A stretch of 64,000 nucleotides of DNA from JBKECF01 sp047974375 (GCA_047974375.1 JBKECF010000029.1:16235-80234), one strand, 5' to 3'. Counted from the stretch's first letter, positions 1 through 9,434 are shown. The notes: generated from the sequence alone by a model not told the origin. Numbers and translations: made by a program.

Positions 1-411
1 AAATAATGTATTTAAAAGATATTTTGTTGTGCCTAGGTTTAAAGCTAAGTTAAAAGCATTTTTTACTTGGCCTAATATTTCGTCTTCACCAATTATCATT
101 GATTCCAAACCGCAAGTTACATTATGCAAATGTTTTATGGCTTTGTTATTTTCATACGACAAAAAGTATTTTTTAATATTTGGATTTTCAGGAACTAAGT
201 TAACTATCATTTTTTCTATTATACTAGTGGCCTTTTCATTACCATGGAAGTATATTTCTGTTCTATTGCAGGTAGTTAAGTAAAGGCACTCATCAATATA
301 TTTATTTTCAGTTGCTTCTAACAAAAATTGTTTTTGTTTTTCTTCTGTTAAAGCAAATTGTTCCCTTATTTCTAGAGGCACAAATTTATGGCTAATACTT
401 AAAATTTTCAA
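1..411 (-). CDS. hemA: Glutamyl-tRNA reductase, N-terminal part (runs off the left edge)
   Basis: First 137 codons only. The product reduces Glu-tRNA(Glu) to glutamate-1-semialdehyde with NADPH, the first step of C5-pathway tetrapyrrole synthesis in the cytosol. Visible motifs are TTCNRTEIY, carrying the catalytic Cys that forms the thioester, and GLESMIIGEDEILGQVK, the most conserved block of the family's catalytic domain. The NADPH domain lies outside the window. I place the start at a TTG codon (409-411, complement) because GGAAAGGA sits 7 nt upstream and the family normally begins a few residues before the ISHK motif. It is read away from the MFS gene, whose stop is only about 25 bases upstream, so the two may be co-transcribed. 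The motif match leaves little doubt about identity; the start codon is less certain. Confidence 0.9.
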   Translation of the reverse strand, partial: MKILSISHKFVPLEIREQFALTEEKQKQFLLEATENKYIDECLYLTTCNRTEIYFHGNEKATSIIEKMIVNLVPENPNIKKYFLSYENNKAIKHLHNVTCGLESMIIGEDEILGQVKNAFNLALNLGTTKYLLNTLF

Positions 412-435
412 AATTAGTCCTTTCCTTTTACAATA

Positions 436-1746
436 CTATTTAGGCTGGTTTCTAAGTAAAAACCACCTTAAAAAAAGTAAACAAGTAGAAATTGCTCTAA
501 GAAAAGCAAAAATTAAAAAAGTAGATTGCAATCCGTTTAAATCCCCACCTAATTTATTATATATGGTAATGCCAATAATTGGCATAAAAGCATTTGTAAG
601 AACTGTTGTCATTGTATAGAAGGCTATGCTCATAGATTTATTTTTCTCTGGCAATACTTGTAATAAACATTGTATAAAGCAAAGACCAATAGTTGCAGCT
701 GCAAAGTTTGCTATTGGATTAAATACTAAAAAAGCATATCGCCCAATTTCTGGAGGAATATGAAGTAGGGTAAACATTATAGTACTTGATATAGTCCAGC
801 CAACGCCTGCCATTATTATAGTAAACCTAACGCCTTTTCTCTCATTTACTTTACTCCAAAACTTAAGAGATATAAGTTGAACTATGGATGATAGCACTAT
901 ATCTATACTTAGCATTGCCTCATTTAATCCCAAATATTGGGTTCTTGCAACAAAATGAACAGTCCAATCAATTTGCCATGACATATAAAAACATATTACT
1001 GTAACCATAAAAAACAAAAAGCCTTTATTATGTGAAAGGGCATGTATTGTTTCTTTAATTTGTGCAAGAGGTTTTTGTGTTGACTTAATTACAGTTACGG
1101 AACTATCATCAACTTTATAAAGTGTACGCACTTGTATAATAGAAAAAACAAAAACTAAAAAATAAAAAATTTGGTGAACAATTATTTTGCCATCATTAGT
1201 TTTTATACTAGACAACAATATACCTGTAATAAGAGGAATGGTCATACCCATAAGGAGCGAACCACGAGTTCTTATTGTTAGGGATTTATTTCGGTATCCT
1301 AAAGGCATTACGTCTGAAAAATAAGATTGCCATGAACTATTGTAAATAGTAACAAAGCCCGCGCTTATAGATAGCATACCGACAAAAATCCAAAATCTGT
1401 TAGTTCCCATAAATGGAACAAAAACATTTACTAAGTATACAATGCCCACCATTAACATTGAAAATGCCACTACAGGTCTTTTGCTTTTTAGTCTGTCGGT
1501 AACTATTCCTCCTGGAAGGAGCATAGCCATAGCAACGAATTGTGGAATACTCATAAGTATAGAAAGTTGTGTATCTGTTGCTCCCAGTCTTTGGGCAAAT
1601 AAATTATTATTATTGTTGTATAAATTAACTAAAATTGCAAGAATTGTTCCTTCAAGTGCAAAATAATAAATATTCCTTCTTAATTTGTTAACGAACATTC
1701 TGCCATGTAACCATTTGTATTTTTCGATTGTCTTTTTTAGATTCAT
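436..1746 (-). CDS. MFS permease (12-TM type)
   Basis: A 436-residue integral membrane protein of the major facilitator superfamily with about twelve hydrophobic segments. The loop after TM2 carries GGIVTDRLKSKRP, a recognisable version of the MFS G-x-x-x-D-R-x-x-R/K motif. Substrate cannot be read from the sequence. The start at 1746 has AAAGGAG just upstream. It is divergent from the GH38 alpha-mannosidase across a 316-bp regulatory gap, so uptake of a mannose-containing saccharide or efflux of a product are both possible, but this rests on position only. It lies immediately upstream of hemA, which looks like a fortuitous operon rather than a functional link. Confidence 0.8.
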   Translation of the reverse strand: MNLKKTIEKYKWLHGRMFVNKLRRNIYYFALEGTILAILVNLYNNNNNLFAQRLGATDTQLSILMSIPQFVAMAMLLPGGIVTDRLKSKRPVVAFSMLMVGIVYLVNVFVPFMGTNRFWIFVGMLSISAGFVTIYNSSWQSYFSDVMPLGYRNKSLTIRTRGSLLMGMTIPLITGILLSSIKTNDGKIIVHQIFYFLVFVFSIIQVRTLYKVDDSSVTVIKSTQKPLAQIKETIHALSHNKGFLFFMVTVICFYMSWQIDWTVHFVARTQYLGLNEAMLSIDIVLSSIVQLISLKFWSKVNERKGVRFTIIMAGVGWTISSTIMFTLLHIPPEIGRYAFLVFNPIANFAAATIGLCFIQCLLQVLPEKNKSMSIAFYTMTTVLTNAFMPIIGITIYNKLGGDLNGLQSTFLIFAFLRAISTCLLFLRWFLLRNQPK

Positions 1747-2062
1747 ACAAACTCCTTTAAGTTTTAGTAGTGAACAAAATCAATATATTAATTTGATTAT
1801 AGCAACTTAATATATTGATGTATATAAGTACATAAAAAAAACTGTATAAATATATTTTCGTATTTTGTCTACTTTATTTAATTAGAAGTGGAAAAATTTC
1901 TTTAGTTAAATATTAAACAAAAAACAATTTTTTTTTACTTAAAAACAAGTTGTTTTTGATGTTGTTTTTATATTTTAAAAAACATATCATATCAACAGAA
2001 ATAAAAGTACATGAAACTTATTTTTTTAAAACTTGCATTAATTATTTTTATAAGGAGGATCT
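1747..2062. promoter_or_regulatory. Divergent promoter region with a 17-bp palindrome (1941-1957)
   Basis: A 316-bp, very A+T-rich gap between divergent genes with no coding potential. At 1941-1957 there is a perfect inverted repeat, AAAAACAA-G-TTGTTTTT, with a second TTGTTTTT at 1964-1971. Such a site 105 bp upstream of the mannosidase could be an operator for a dimeric regulator, but no regulator gene is adjacent. I could not assign convincing -35/-10 boxes among the many A/T runs. Confidence 0.35.
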
Positions 2063-5000
2063 ATGTTTTTAGAGTTGGAAAAATGGACAAGAAGAGTAGA
2101 GGAAATAAAAAATTATATCTATAAAGAAATTAAGCCCATAGAAAATTTTATTGCAATGGAAGATACAGAGGAAGAAATTTTTAAAGATGTGCCAGATTTT
2201 AAAGATACATATACTTTAAGTGTAGGGGATACTTGGGTAGGAAGAGATAGATATGTGTGGCTTACAAAGGAAATTGATGTTCCTACTAGTTGGAAAGATA
2301 AAATTATTTTAGGTTGTTTCGATTTTGGCAAAACTGGTGGTGGAACAAATTCAGGATTTGAATCCTTAGTTTATTTAAATGGCAAGGCGTATCAAGGTAT
2401 GGATATGAATCATAAGGAGATTTTTATACCTAATGAACTTTGTGGCACTACTATAAATTTAACTTTTCGACTGTGGTCAGGTTTGGAAGGTGGAGGAGTT
2501 AGAACTGAGCAAGAGCATAAAATTAAAGATGCCAAACTTTGTATATTAGATAAAAAAACAGATGATTTTTATTACAACACTAAAATAGTATTAGACACAA
2601 TAAAAATTTTAGATGTAAATAGCGAGGAATATGTAGACTTATGTAAAATATTAGGTAAAGCTTTTAATATACTTAATTGGAGAAACAAAGGTTCAGAAGA
2701 ATTTTATACAAGTATACATGAAGCTAATATTTTTATAGAACAGGAACTTGATAAATTCCAAAAGAAAACGGATATAACAATTACATGCGTAGGTCATACT
2801 CATATAGATGTGGCATGGCTATGGCGTTTAAAACATACAAGAGAAAAAGCTATTCGTTCTTTTTCTACAGTTCTTAGACTTATGGAGAAGTACCCAGACT
2901 ATATATTTTTACAAAGTCAACCACAACTTTATGAATATATTAAAAATGACCATCCTCAGTTATTTGAAGAAATTAAGGAAAAAGTTAAAGAAGGCAGATG
3001 GGAAGTTGACGGTGCTATGTGGCTAGAAGCTGATTGCAACGTTATTTCTGGGGAATCTATGGTAAGGCAAATCCTTGTAGGAACAAATTTCGTAAAAGAA
3101 AATTTTGGCACAGACATGAGCTACTTGTGGTTACCAGATGTATTTGGTTATTCATGGGCAATGCCACAAATACTAAAAAAATCTAATATAAAAACTTTTG
3201 CTACAACTAAAATAAGTTGGAACCAATACAATAGAATGCCTAATGATACTTTTTATTGGAAAGGTATAGATGGAACAGAAATATTAACATATTTTATAAC
3301 AACTCCAGAAACTGGCTTTAGCGATACAAGTTTTTTTGCAACCTACAATGGTAAAGTTACACCAAGAACTGTTTCAGGTGCATGGAAAGCTTATAGAGAT
3401 AAAAAAATAAATAAAGATTTGCTAATTTCCTACGGTTATGGCGATGGCGGTGGTGGAGTAAGTAGGGATATGTTGGAACATATTAATAAAATAGATAAAA
3501 TACCTTCTTTGCCAAATATTAAAACAGGTAAGGCAAGAGATTTTTTTGAAAAAGTGCATAAAGCTGTAGAATCTACAGAAGAATATGTACACACATGGGA
3601 TGGCGAATTATATTTAGAGTACCATAGAGGAACATACACAACTCAAGGTTACAATAAAAAAATGAACAGAAAGCTAGAGCTTCTATACAGAAATACTGAA
3701 ATGTTAAAAACTATGGAAGCTTTAAGTGGTGGTTGGAATGGATACCCTGGCAAAGAACTTTTGGAGGGTTGGAAAATAATTTTAAGAAACCAATTCCACG
3801 ACATTATACCAGGATCTTCCATAAGAGAAGTATATGAGGACTCTACAATTGAATATGCACAGTGCGAGGAAATAGCTACAAAGGAAAGAAATTCTGCCCT
3901 TAAGGTTTTAGGAAGTGAAAAAAATAATAGTTATGCTATTTTTAATTCATCAAATTGGGAATATTCTGCGCCAGTGCACATATATGATAACTTCCAAAAA
4001 ATGGGCAATTGGTATGTAGATGGAAAAATAACAAGTTCCCAAAAAATAAATGACCATTGGGAAGTGTATGTAGATAAAATAAAGCCTACTAGTTTTAAAA
4101 ACTTTACTTTTATTGAAGAAAGCAGAGATTATAAAGTTGAGTCACCAGATGAAATAGAAACAAATATTTACAAAATTAAATGGAACGAAGTAGGTCAACT
4201 TACTTCAATTTATGATAAAGAATGCCATAGGGAGGTTTTAAGTAATAAAGGTAATATACTACAAATATTTGAGGATAAGCCTATTAATTTTGACGCATGG
4301 GATATTGATATTTTCTATCAAGAAAAAATGCGAGAAATAAATGACTTAATAAGTATAGAAGTCGAAAAAGGCGATTTATGTCATGTTGTTAATTTTAAAT
4401 GGAAATATGATAAATCCACAATAGAACAAACTATGGTTGTATATAATACTTCCAGAAAAATTGAATTTAGAACAAAAGTAGATTGGCATCAAAGGCAAGA
4501 GCTTATGAAGGTAGCTTTTAATGTAGATGTAAGAGCAACAGAGGCAACTTATCAAATTCAATATGGTAATGTAAAACGCAAAACTAATTGGAATACAAGT
4601 TGGGACTATGCCAAGTTTGAAAGCTGTGCACACCAGTGGGCGGATATTTCTGAAAAGAATTATGGTATTGCTTTAATGAACGACTGTAAATATGGATATG
4701 ACATAAAGGATAGTACCTTAAGAATGTCATTGTTAAAATCCTCCATTGAGCCGGATACAGAAGCTGACCAAGGGGAACATGAATTTGTTTATGCTATTTA
4801 TCCACACGAAAAAGATTTTGTTGATGGTAAAGTGGAACAAGAAGCTTGGAGCTTAAACGAAAAGTTTATAGCTGTAGAGGGTGAATATGAAGAAAAATCT
4901 CTTTTAATAATAGAAAATGAAAATATAGTTTTAGATAGTATTAAAAAGGCGGAAAACGAAGATGTTGTTATTGTGCGTTTCCATGAGTACACAGGCGGAA

Positions 5001-5149
5001 GACAAAAAGTAAAAATAAATACAGGCTTCAAAGTAAAAAAATGGGCGGAAAGCGATTTAATAGAAAACCCTATAGAGCCTTTAAAAGATTGCGAAATTGA
5101 ATTGGAAGTAAAACCTTATGAAATAAAAACATTATATATTCAAGTTTAA
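2063..5149 (+). CDS. GH38 alpha-mannosidase
   Basis: A 1028-residue retaining alpha-mannosidase, usual length for the bacterial GH38 family, which removes alpha-linked mannose from N-glycan-type oligosaccharides. An N-terminal beta domain (about 1-230) precedes the catalytic domain. GHTHIDVAWLW gives zinc ligands His245/His247 and Asp249; LPDVFGYSWAMP gives the nucleophile Asp359; QFHDIIPGSS supplies another zinc-site His near residue 586. The C-terminal half is the beta-sandwich region. No signal peptide is seen, so it should act in the cytosol on imported glycans. AAGGAGG is well spaced before ATG. No terminator follows, so the next gene may be co-transcribed. The linkage preferred (1-2, 1-3 or 1-6) cannot be inferred. 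Confidence 0.93.
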   Translation: MFLELEKWTRRVEEIKNYIYKEIKPIENFIAMEDTEEEIFKDVPDFKDTYTLSVGDTWVGRDRYVWLTKEIDVPTSWKDKIILGCFDFGKTGGGTNSGFESLVYLNGKAYQGMDMNHKEIFIPNELCGTTINLTFRLWSGLEGGGVRTEQEHKIKDAKLCILDKKTDDFYYNTKIVLDTIKILDVNSEEYVDLCKILGKAFNILNWRNKGSEEFYTSIHEANIFIEQELDKFQKKTDITITCVGHTHIDVAWLWRLKHTREKAIRSFSTVLRLMEKYPDYIFLQSQPQLYEYIKNDHPQLFEEIKEKVKEGRWEVDGAMWLEADCNVISGESMVRQILVGTNFVKENFGTDMSYLWLPDVFGYSWAMPQILKKSNIKTFATTKISWNQYNRMPNDTFYWKGIDGTEILTYFITTPETGFSDTSFFATYNGKVTPRTVSGAWKAYRDKKINKDLLISYGYGDGGGGVSRDMLEHINKIDKIPSLPNIKTGKARDFFEKVHKAVESTEEYVHTWDGELYLEYHRGTYTTQGYNKKMNRKLELLYRNTEMLKTMEALSGGWNGYPGKELLEGWKIILRNQFHDIIPGSSIREVYEDSTIEYAQCEEIATKERNSALKVLGSEKNNSYAIFNSSNWEYSAPVHIYDNFQKMGNWYVDGKITSSQKINDHWEVYVDKIKPTSFKNFTFIEESRDYKVESPDEIETNIYKIKWNEVGQLTSIYDKECHREVLSNKGNILQIFEDKPINFDAWDIDIFYQEKMREINDLISIEVEKGDLCHVVNFKWKYDKSTIEQTMVVYNTSRKIEFRTKVDWHQRQELMKVAFNVDVRATEATYQIQYGNVKRKTNWNTSWDYAKFESCAHQWADISEKNYGIALMNDCKYGYDIKDSTLRMSLLKSSIEPDTEADQGEHEFVYAIYPHEKDFVDGKVEQEAWSLNEKFIAVEGEYEEKSLLIIENENIVLDSIKKAENEDVVIVRFHEYTGGRQKVKINTGFKVKKWAESDLIENPIEPLKDCEIELEVKPYEIKTLYIQV

Positions 5150-5221
5150 AAAATAAAATGGAACTTTAGTAAAATTTAACCGTTATATAAGAAACAGAAA
5201 AAATTATCTATGGAGGAAATT

Positions 5222-6238
5222 ATGAAAAAATTAGTAACATTAACATTACTTGCAGCTATGTCAACATCAACATTGGTTATGGCAGAAGGCGTAACGGCAG
5301 TTGCTACACCTAACTTACTTATTTCAAGTAATGAGAATAATTTGGTGCCAGCACGTGAGTTCGGCGAAGGTGCAGGGTATAATGTAAAATGGGACGGTAA
5401 ATTACGTTCAATTACTTTTGAAAAAGAAGATGGTACTTACACTGCTTACTTAGATTCAAATGTATATGATGTAAAAGGTGAGGAAGTTACTTTAGAGGAT
5501 GAAACTGTGCTTAAGGAAGATATGGCATACATACCAAATAGCTTTAAAGATATACTTGTAGAGCCAAAGTCAACTCCTCTTATACCTCTTGAGTCAATTC
5601 CAACAGAAGAACTGGCTACATTGCCACTTGCGCCATTAGTACCATCGGAACCAGCTGAAGCAACAACAGCACCTGTAGAAAAAATAGAAGATGCTATTAT
5701 GGATGTAGATGCTGCTGAGAAAATATGTGAAACAGTTAATTTGAAAATGGAAGAGTTAACTAAGGAACAAGTAAAAGCTAACGAGGAGTACAAAACGGCA
5801 TATTTAGAAACAGGAGGCACAATAGAAGAATATAAAGAGCCAAGTTATGAAGTTGGATATGAAATTTTAGAACAAAACGAAGATTATATCTCTGTAAAAG
5901 TTTATAGATATCAAGCTTTAGCTTCCTCTTTTACAGAGGAAATATATTATAATTTTAATTCAAAAACTAGCGAAATAATAAAATTAGAAGATGTGCTAGG
6001 TTCAAAGTATGCTGAGTATGTAAAAGAATCTGTACTAATGATGGCGGCAAATAGAGAAGAAAAAGATTCAGAGAAATATAATTATGATGAAACTTTGTTA
6101 GAAGACTTAGTAATAGATGAAAATACATCTTTTTATTTAAATAAAGATGGAAATGTAGTTGTAGTATTTGATAAATACGAAATAGCTGCAGGTGCTTATG
6201 GAGCACAGGAGTTTATAATTCCAAGTGTAACTAAATAA
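5222..6238 (+). CDS. Secreted copper-amine-oxidase-N-like / DUF3298 protein
   Basis: A 338-residue exported protein. An upstream in-frame ATG at 5210 is rejected because it overlaps the GGAGG at 5212-5216; ATG 5222 has the right spacing and begins a clear signal peptide (MKKLVTLTLLAAMSTSTLVMA). Residues about 25-110 resemble a copper amine oxidase N-terminal domain (LVPAREFGEGAGYNVKW), a stalk-like cell-envelope module in Clostridia, not an oxidase. A Pro/Ala/Glu-rich linker follows. The last third resembles DUF3298, the extracytoplasmic domain also found in RsiV-type anti-sigma factors (VVVFDKYEIAAGAYG). No transmembrane or sigma-binding part is present, so an anti-sigma role is not supported. 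Probable envelope or ligand-binding protein. A strong terminator follows. Confidence 0.75.
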   Translation: MKKLVTLTLLAAMSTSTLVMAEGVTAVATPNLLISSNENNLVPAREFGEGAGYNVKWDGKLRSITFEKEDGTYTAYLDSNVYDVKGEEVTLEDETVLKEDMAYIPNSFKDILVEPKSTPLIPLESIPTEELATLPLAPLVPSEPAEATTAPVEKIEDAIMDVDAAEKICETVNLKMEELTKEQVKANEEYKTAYLETGGTIEEYKEPSYEVGYEILEQNEDYISVKVYRYQALASSFTEEIYYNFNSKTSEIIKLEDVLGSKYAEYVKESVLMMAANREEKDSEKYNYDETLLEDLVIDENTSFYLNKDGNVVVVFDKYEIAAGAYGAQEFIIPSVTK

Positions 6239-6253
6239 TATCATTTCCAATAA

Positions 6254-6304
6254 AAAACCCCACCTTACATAAAGTCAAAAACTTTATGTAAGGTGGGGTT
6301 TTGA
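6254..6304 (+). terminator. Rho-independent terminator
   Basis: A perfect 21-bp stem (AAAACCCC...CTTTATG pairing 6254-6274 with 6282-6302) with a 7-nt loop. A-runs and T-runs flank both sides, so it could work in either direction, but the only convergent use needed is after the DUF3298 gene. Confidence 0.85.
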
Positions 6305-6381
6305 TTTAAAGAAAATAGATTTTTAGATAAAAACATGCTATAATCCTTGGAGAAATAAATAAAATATAAATGAGGTATAAT

Positions 6382-7134
6382 ATGAAAAAAATATTAAGAT
6401 CGTTATATTGGTATGTAGGTTTTTATTTTGGTCTAGTCTGGCATTATCCGCAGATTATGGGATATAAAAAAAAGCAAAAGGGAATGACTCTAGAGGAGTT
6501 TGATTGGCATGTTTACTATGGGGTTTCCAGTTGGGCCAATGGTTTAGTTCGACGAGCTGCAGCTAATGTAATATTGGAGGGCAATAGAAATTATCCAGAT
6601 GGTCCTGTTTTATTTGTAAGTAACCATCAAAGTAATTTAGATAATGCAGTTATAATGAAGTATGTGGAAAAACCAAAAGGCTTTGTTTCTAAATTATCCA
6701 TTAGAAAATCGCCAATACTTGGTACATGGATGGTTTGGATGAATTCTCTTTTTATAAATAGAGAAGACCCAAAAAAAGCTGGCAAGTCACTTTTAAAAGG
6801 GGTAGAAACTTTAAAAGAAGGACATTCCCTTGTTATATACCCAACGGGAACTAGAACTAAGTCCAATGAAATTGGGGAGTTTAAAGGTGGTGCTTTTTTA
6901 ATGGCAACAAAGGCCAAAGTTCCAATTATACCTATTACTCTGTATGATACTCATATGCTTTGTGAGGGAAATGGTAATTTTATTGTTCCTCGTACTGTTA
7001 GAATTTTTATTCACGATCCAATAGAAACAAAGGATTTAACAAAAGCTGAGGGGAAAGAACTTCCAAACATTGTTCATAAACTTATGGAAGAAAAAGTTAA
7101 AGAGTTTGACTTGGAAAAAGCGTTAGAAAACTAA
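6382..7134 (+). CDS. plsC: 1-acyl-glycerol-3-phosphate acyltransferase (PlsC family)
   Basis: A 250-residue membrane-associated acyltransferase that adds the second acyl chain in phosphatidic acid synthesis. The HX4D catalytic pair is His82/Asp87 (HQSNLD), followed by FINRED (motif II region) and YPTGTRTKS, where the family usually has PEGTR: the Glu of motif III is replaced by Thr, which may alter acceptor use. The N-terminus has a hydrophobic anchor (YWYVGFYFGLVWHYP). ATG 6382 is chosen over ATG 6370 because GAGG sits 7 nt before it. It stands alone between two terminators. Substrate could be a lysophospholipid other than lysophosphatidate. Confidence 0.82.
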   Translation: MKKILRSLYWYVGFYFGLVWHYPQIMGYKKKQKGMTLEEFDWHVYYGVSSWANGLVRRAAANVILEGNRNYPDGPVLFVSNHQSNLDNAVIMKYVEKPKGFVSKLSIRKSPILGTWMVWMNSLFINREDPKKAGKSLLKGVETLKEGHSLVIYPTGTRTKSNEIGEFKGGAFLMATKAKVPIIPITLYDTHMLCEGNGNFIVPRTVRIFIHDPIETKDLTKAEGKELPNIVHKLMEEKVKEFDLEKALEN

Positions 7135-7142
7135 ATTGTTGC

Positions 7143-7177
7143 ACTGTCCTAAAGTATATCTTTTGGGCAGTTTTTTT
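7143..7177 (+). terminator. Rho-independent terminator
   Basis: Stem ACTGTCCTAAAG / CTTTTGGGCAGT (7143-7154 with 7160-7171, one mismatch and one G-U) followed by seven T. It ends the plsC transcript; the next gene starts 11 bp later with its own AAGGAG. Confidence 0.75.
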
Positions 7178-7187
7178 AAGGAGAAAT

Positions 7188-7955
7188 ATGAAAGGAATAC
7201 TAATTTACAATAAAGAGGATTATGAATTAAATGTAACTTTTGGAAAATGGCTTATTGATGAGTTCGGTGCCCTGGGCGTTGAGCTAAAAGTTGTTTTTAC
7301 GGAAAATATTTATAATATGGATTTTGATTTTGCTATAAATAGAAGCCGTAATATAGATATAAGTTTGCTGTGTCAATTAAATAATATACCAGTTTTTAAC
7401 AATTCCCAAATAACTCTTTTAGGAAATAATAAACTAATGGCATATAATTATGCAAAAATACTAGGATTAAATATTTTACCTGTACTTTTAAAAGATGAAG
7501 AACAAATGATAGCCAAACCAAACCACGGCCATGGAGGTGAAGGCATAAGACTAGTAAATAAAATAAACCACGGTCTAATTTACCAGCAATACAAGAAAAT
7601 AATAGGTGATGTAAGGTTTTATATAATTAATAATGAATTAATTGCCAGTGTAATACGAACAAATAGCAATTCTATAGTAAGCAATTTTTCTAAAGGTGGA
7701 AATGTTGAAGTTTACAAGCCTACTGGAGATGAGTTAGCTATATTAAATACATTTAAAAGTCAGTTAGACATAGATTATTGCGGCATAGATTTTTTAAAAA
7801 CAGAAGACGATTTTTATTTCAATGAAATAGAAGATGTTGTTGGAAGTAGAATGCTAAGTCACTTAAAAATGAATAATACAGGAACGTTATTTGCAAAACA
7901 TATTTATAATAAGCTAAATACAAGGCTAAATATATATAATGAAACTAAAAAATGA
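7188..7955 (+). CDS. RimK-like ATP-grasp enzyme, substrate unknown
   Basis: A 255-residue protein of the ATP-grasp superfamily, which joins a carboxylate to an amine via an acylphosphate. MIAKPNHGHGGEGIRLV is the phosphate-binding loop segment and FNEIEDVVGSR supplies the acidic metal ligands (E-D) near residue 220. The N-terminal 90 residues form a pre-ATP-grasp Rossmann-like half (DFAINRSRNIDISLL). Length and layout match short RimK/D-Ala ligase relatives used to modify peptides, glutathione-like thiols or cofactors. The gene is monocistronic between a terminator and the liv promoter region, so context gives no substrate. Family assignment is firm, function is not. Confidence 0.7.
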   Translation: MKGILIYNKEDYELNVTFGKWLIDEFGALGVELKVVFTENIYNMDFDFAINRSRNIDISLLCQLNNIPVFNNSQITLLGNNKLMAYNYAKILGLNILPVLLKDEEQMIAKPNHGHGGEGIRLVNKINHGLIYQQYKKIIGDVRFYIINNELIASVIRTNSNSIVSNFSKGGNVEVYKPTGDELAILNTFKSQLDIDYCGIDFLKTEDDFYFNEIEDVVGSRMLSHLKMNNTGTLFAKHIYNKLNTRLNIYNETKK

Positions 7956-8082
7956 ATTTAAATCAAAAAAAAGTGCATAAATTTGTATAAAATGGTTGAC
8001 CGTTCTACTTCTAACCTATATAATAAATTTCATCAAGATTTTAAAAAGATATAAAATGATTCCAAAAAAGAGGAGAAAAATA

Positions 8083-9276
8083 ATGAAATTTAAGAAAATA
8101 GGAAGTTTAGCAATTGCAAGTTTTGTGGCGGTAACATTCACGGCGTGCTCGGGTGGGGCAACTGCTGGAGGCGATGCACCTAGCGAAAATACTAGTAAAA
8201 GCGAGGCAAGTGACACATCGGCAGATGCAGAGGCAAGTACTGGTACAGAAACAATAAAAATAGGTAGTGTAGGACCTTTAACAGGACCAAATGCTCAATA
8301 TGGTAACGAAACATTTAATGGTGTTAATTTAGCTTTCGAAGAAAGCGGATTAGATGTTGAATTTATTACTTATGATGATAAGGCAGATCCTGCCGAAGCA
8401 ACAAATCTTTACCAAAGGTTAGTAAGTAATGATGGAGTAAATTTATTTTTAGGTGCAGTAACTTCCGGTTCTACGGCAGCTGTAGCTAGTGCATCACAAG
8501 CTGACGGCATACCTGTTCTTTCACCAACAGCAACTCAAGATGATGTAACTTTATTAGGTGACAATGTTTTTAGAGCTTGTTTTAAGGATTCATTCCAAGG
8601 TGAAGTATTAGCTAAATATGCTTTTGAAGAATTAGGAATAACTTCCACAGCTGTTTTATATAACAATGCATTAGACTATTCAACAGGATTAGCAGAAGCT
8701 TTTGAAACTACTTTTGTAAGCCTTGGCGGTGAAGTAGTTGCATCTGAATCTTATTCTGATACGGACGTTGATTTTAAAACACAACTTAATGGTATTGCGG
8801 CGAAAGAGCCCCAAGCGCTTTTCTTGCCAGACTATTACGAAAAAATCGCTTTATTAGGTAAGCAAGTACATGACTTAGGTATGGATGTTACATTATTAGG
8901 TGCTGATGGTTGGATAGGTGTTATGGATGTTGTAGAAGACCCTGCTTATTTAAATGGTGCATATGTAGTTAATAACTTTTCAACAGAAGATGAAACTCCA
9001 ATTGTACAAGAGTTTATAGCAAACTATACAGAAAAATATGGTGTTGCTCCTACAGGATTTTCTGCTTCTGGTTACGATGCAGCTAAAATCGCTTTAGATG
9101 CAATAGAGCGTGCAGGTAGCACAGATTATGACGCAATTATTAATGCCCTTAAAGAAACGAACATTGATTCTGTAGGTGGTAATATTACATTTGACGAAAA
9201 TGGTGATCCATTAAAAGGTGCTCTTATTTTAGAAGTAATAGATGGTACTATGACATTAGTAAATAAAACTAACTAG
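8083..9276 (+). CDS. livJ: Branched-chain amino acid ABC transporter, substrate-binding lipoprotein
   Basis: A 397-residue periplasmic-binding-protein-type lipoprotein. The signal peptide ends in the lipobox FTAC (Cys about 23), followed by a Ser/Gly/Glu linker and the Leu/Ile/Val-binding fold (IKIGSVGPLTGPNAQYG; ALFLPDYYEKIA). Reading could open at 7996, but ATG 8083 has GAGGAG at good spacing and starts the signal peptide. First gene of livJHMGF. A hairpin between it and livH suggests it is made in excess over the membrane parts. Specificity for Leu/Ile/Val is the family default; related proteins bind other amides or amino acids. Confidence 0.9.
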   Translation: MKFKKIGSLAIASFVAVTFTACSGGATAGGDAPSENTSKSEASDTSADAEASTGTETIKIGSVGPLTGPNAQYGNETFNGVNLAFEESGLDVEFITYDDKADPAEATNLYQRLVSNDGVNLFLGAVTSGSTAAVASASQADGIPVLSPTATQDDVTLLGDNVFRACFKDSFQGEVLAKYAFEELGITSTAVLYNNALDYSTGLAEAFETTFVSLGGEVVASESYSDTDVDFKTQLNGIAAKEPQALFLPDYYEKIALLGKQVHDLGMDVTLLGADGWIGVMDVVEDPAYLNGAYVVNNFSTEDETPIVQEFIANYTEKYGVAPTGFSASGYDAAKIALDAIERAGSTDYDAIINALKETNIDSVGGNITFDENGDPLKGALILEVIDGTMTLVNKTN

Positions 9277-9356
9277 TCTATCTTGAATAATTTACAATTT
9301 AATAAGTTTGGCTTATTAGGGATTACTTGTACATAACAGTCTTATATAGTATAGAT

Positions 9357-9393
9357 AGGTTGTCTTTTAATGATTTTTCATTTTGGACAACCT
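9357..9393 (+). promoter_or_regulatory. Intra-operon hairpin between livJ and livH
   Basis: AGGTTGTC (9357-9364) pairs with GACAACCT (9386-9393); inner AATGA/TCATT pairs extend the stem. It is followed by a T/G-rich stretch (TGTTTGTTTGTG) rather than a clean T-run. It could be a leaky terminator or a 3' stabiliser giving more binding-protein mRNA than permease mRNA. A smaller hairpin AATAAG/CTTATT lies just before it. Confidence 0.5.
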
Positions 9394-9434
9394 TGTTTGT
9401 TTGTGTACAAAAAAATAAAAATATGGAGGTAATT

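Noticed and set aside
5210..5221. Upstream ATG for the DUF3298 protein
   Set aside because: It overlaps the ribosome site of the ATG at 5222, which begins a proper signal peptide.
7996..8082. N-terminal extension of LivJ
   Set aside because: It would bury the signal peptide behind 29 residues; ATG 8083 has the ribosome site.
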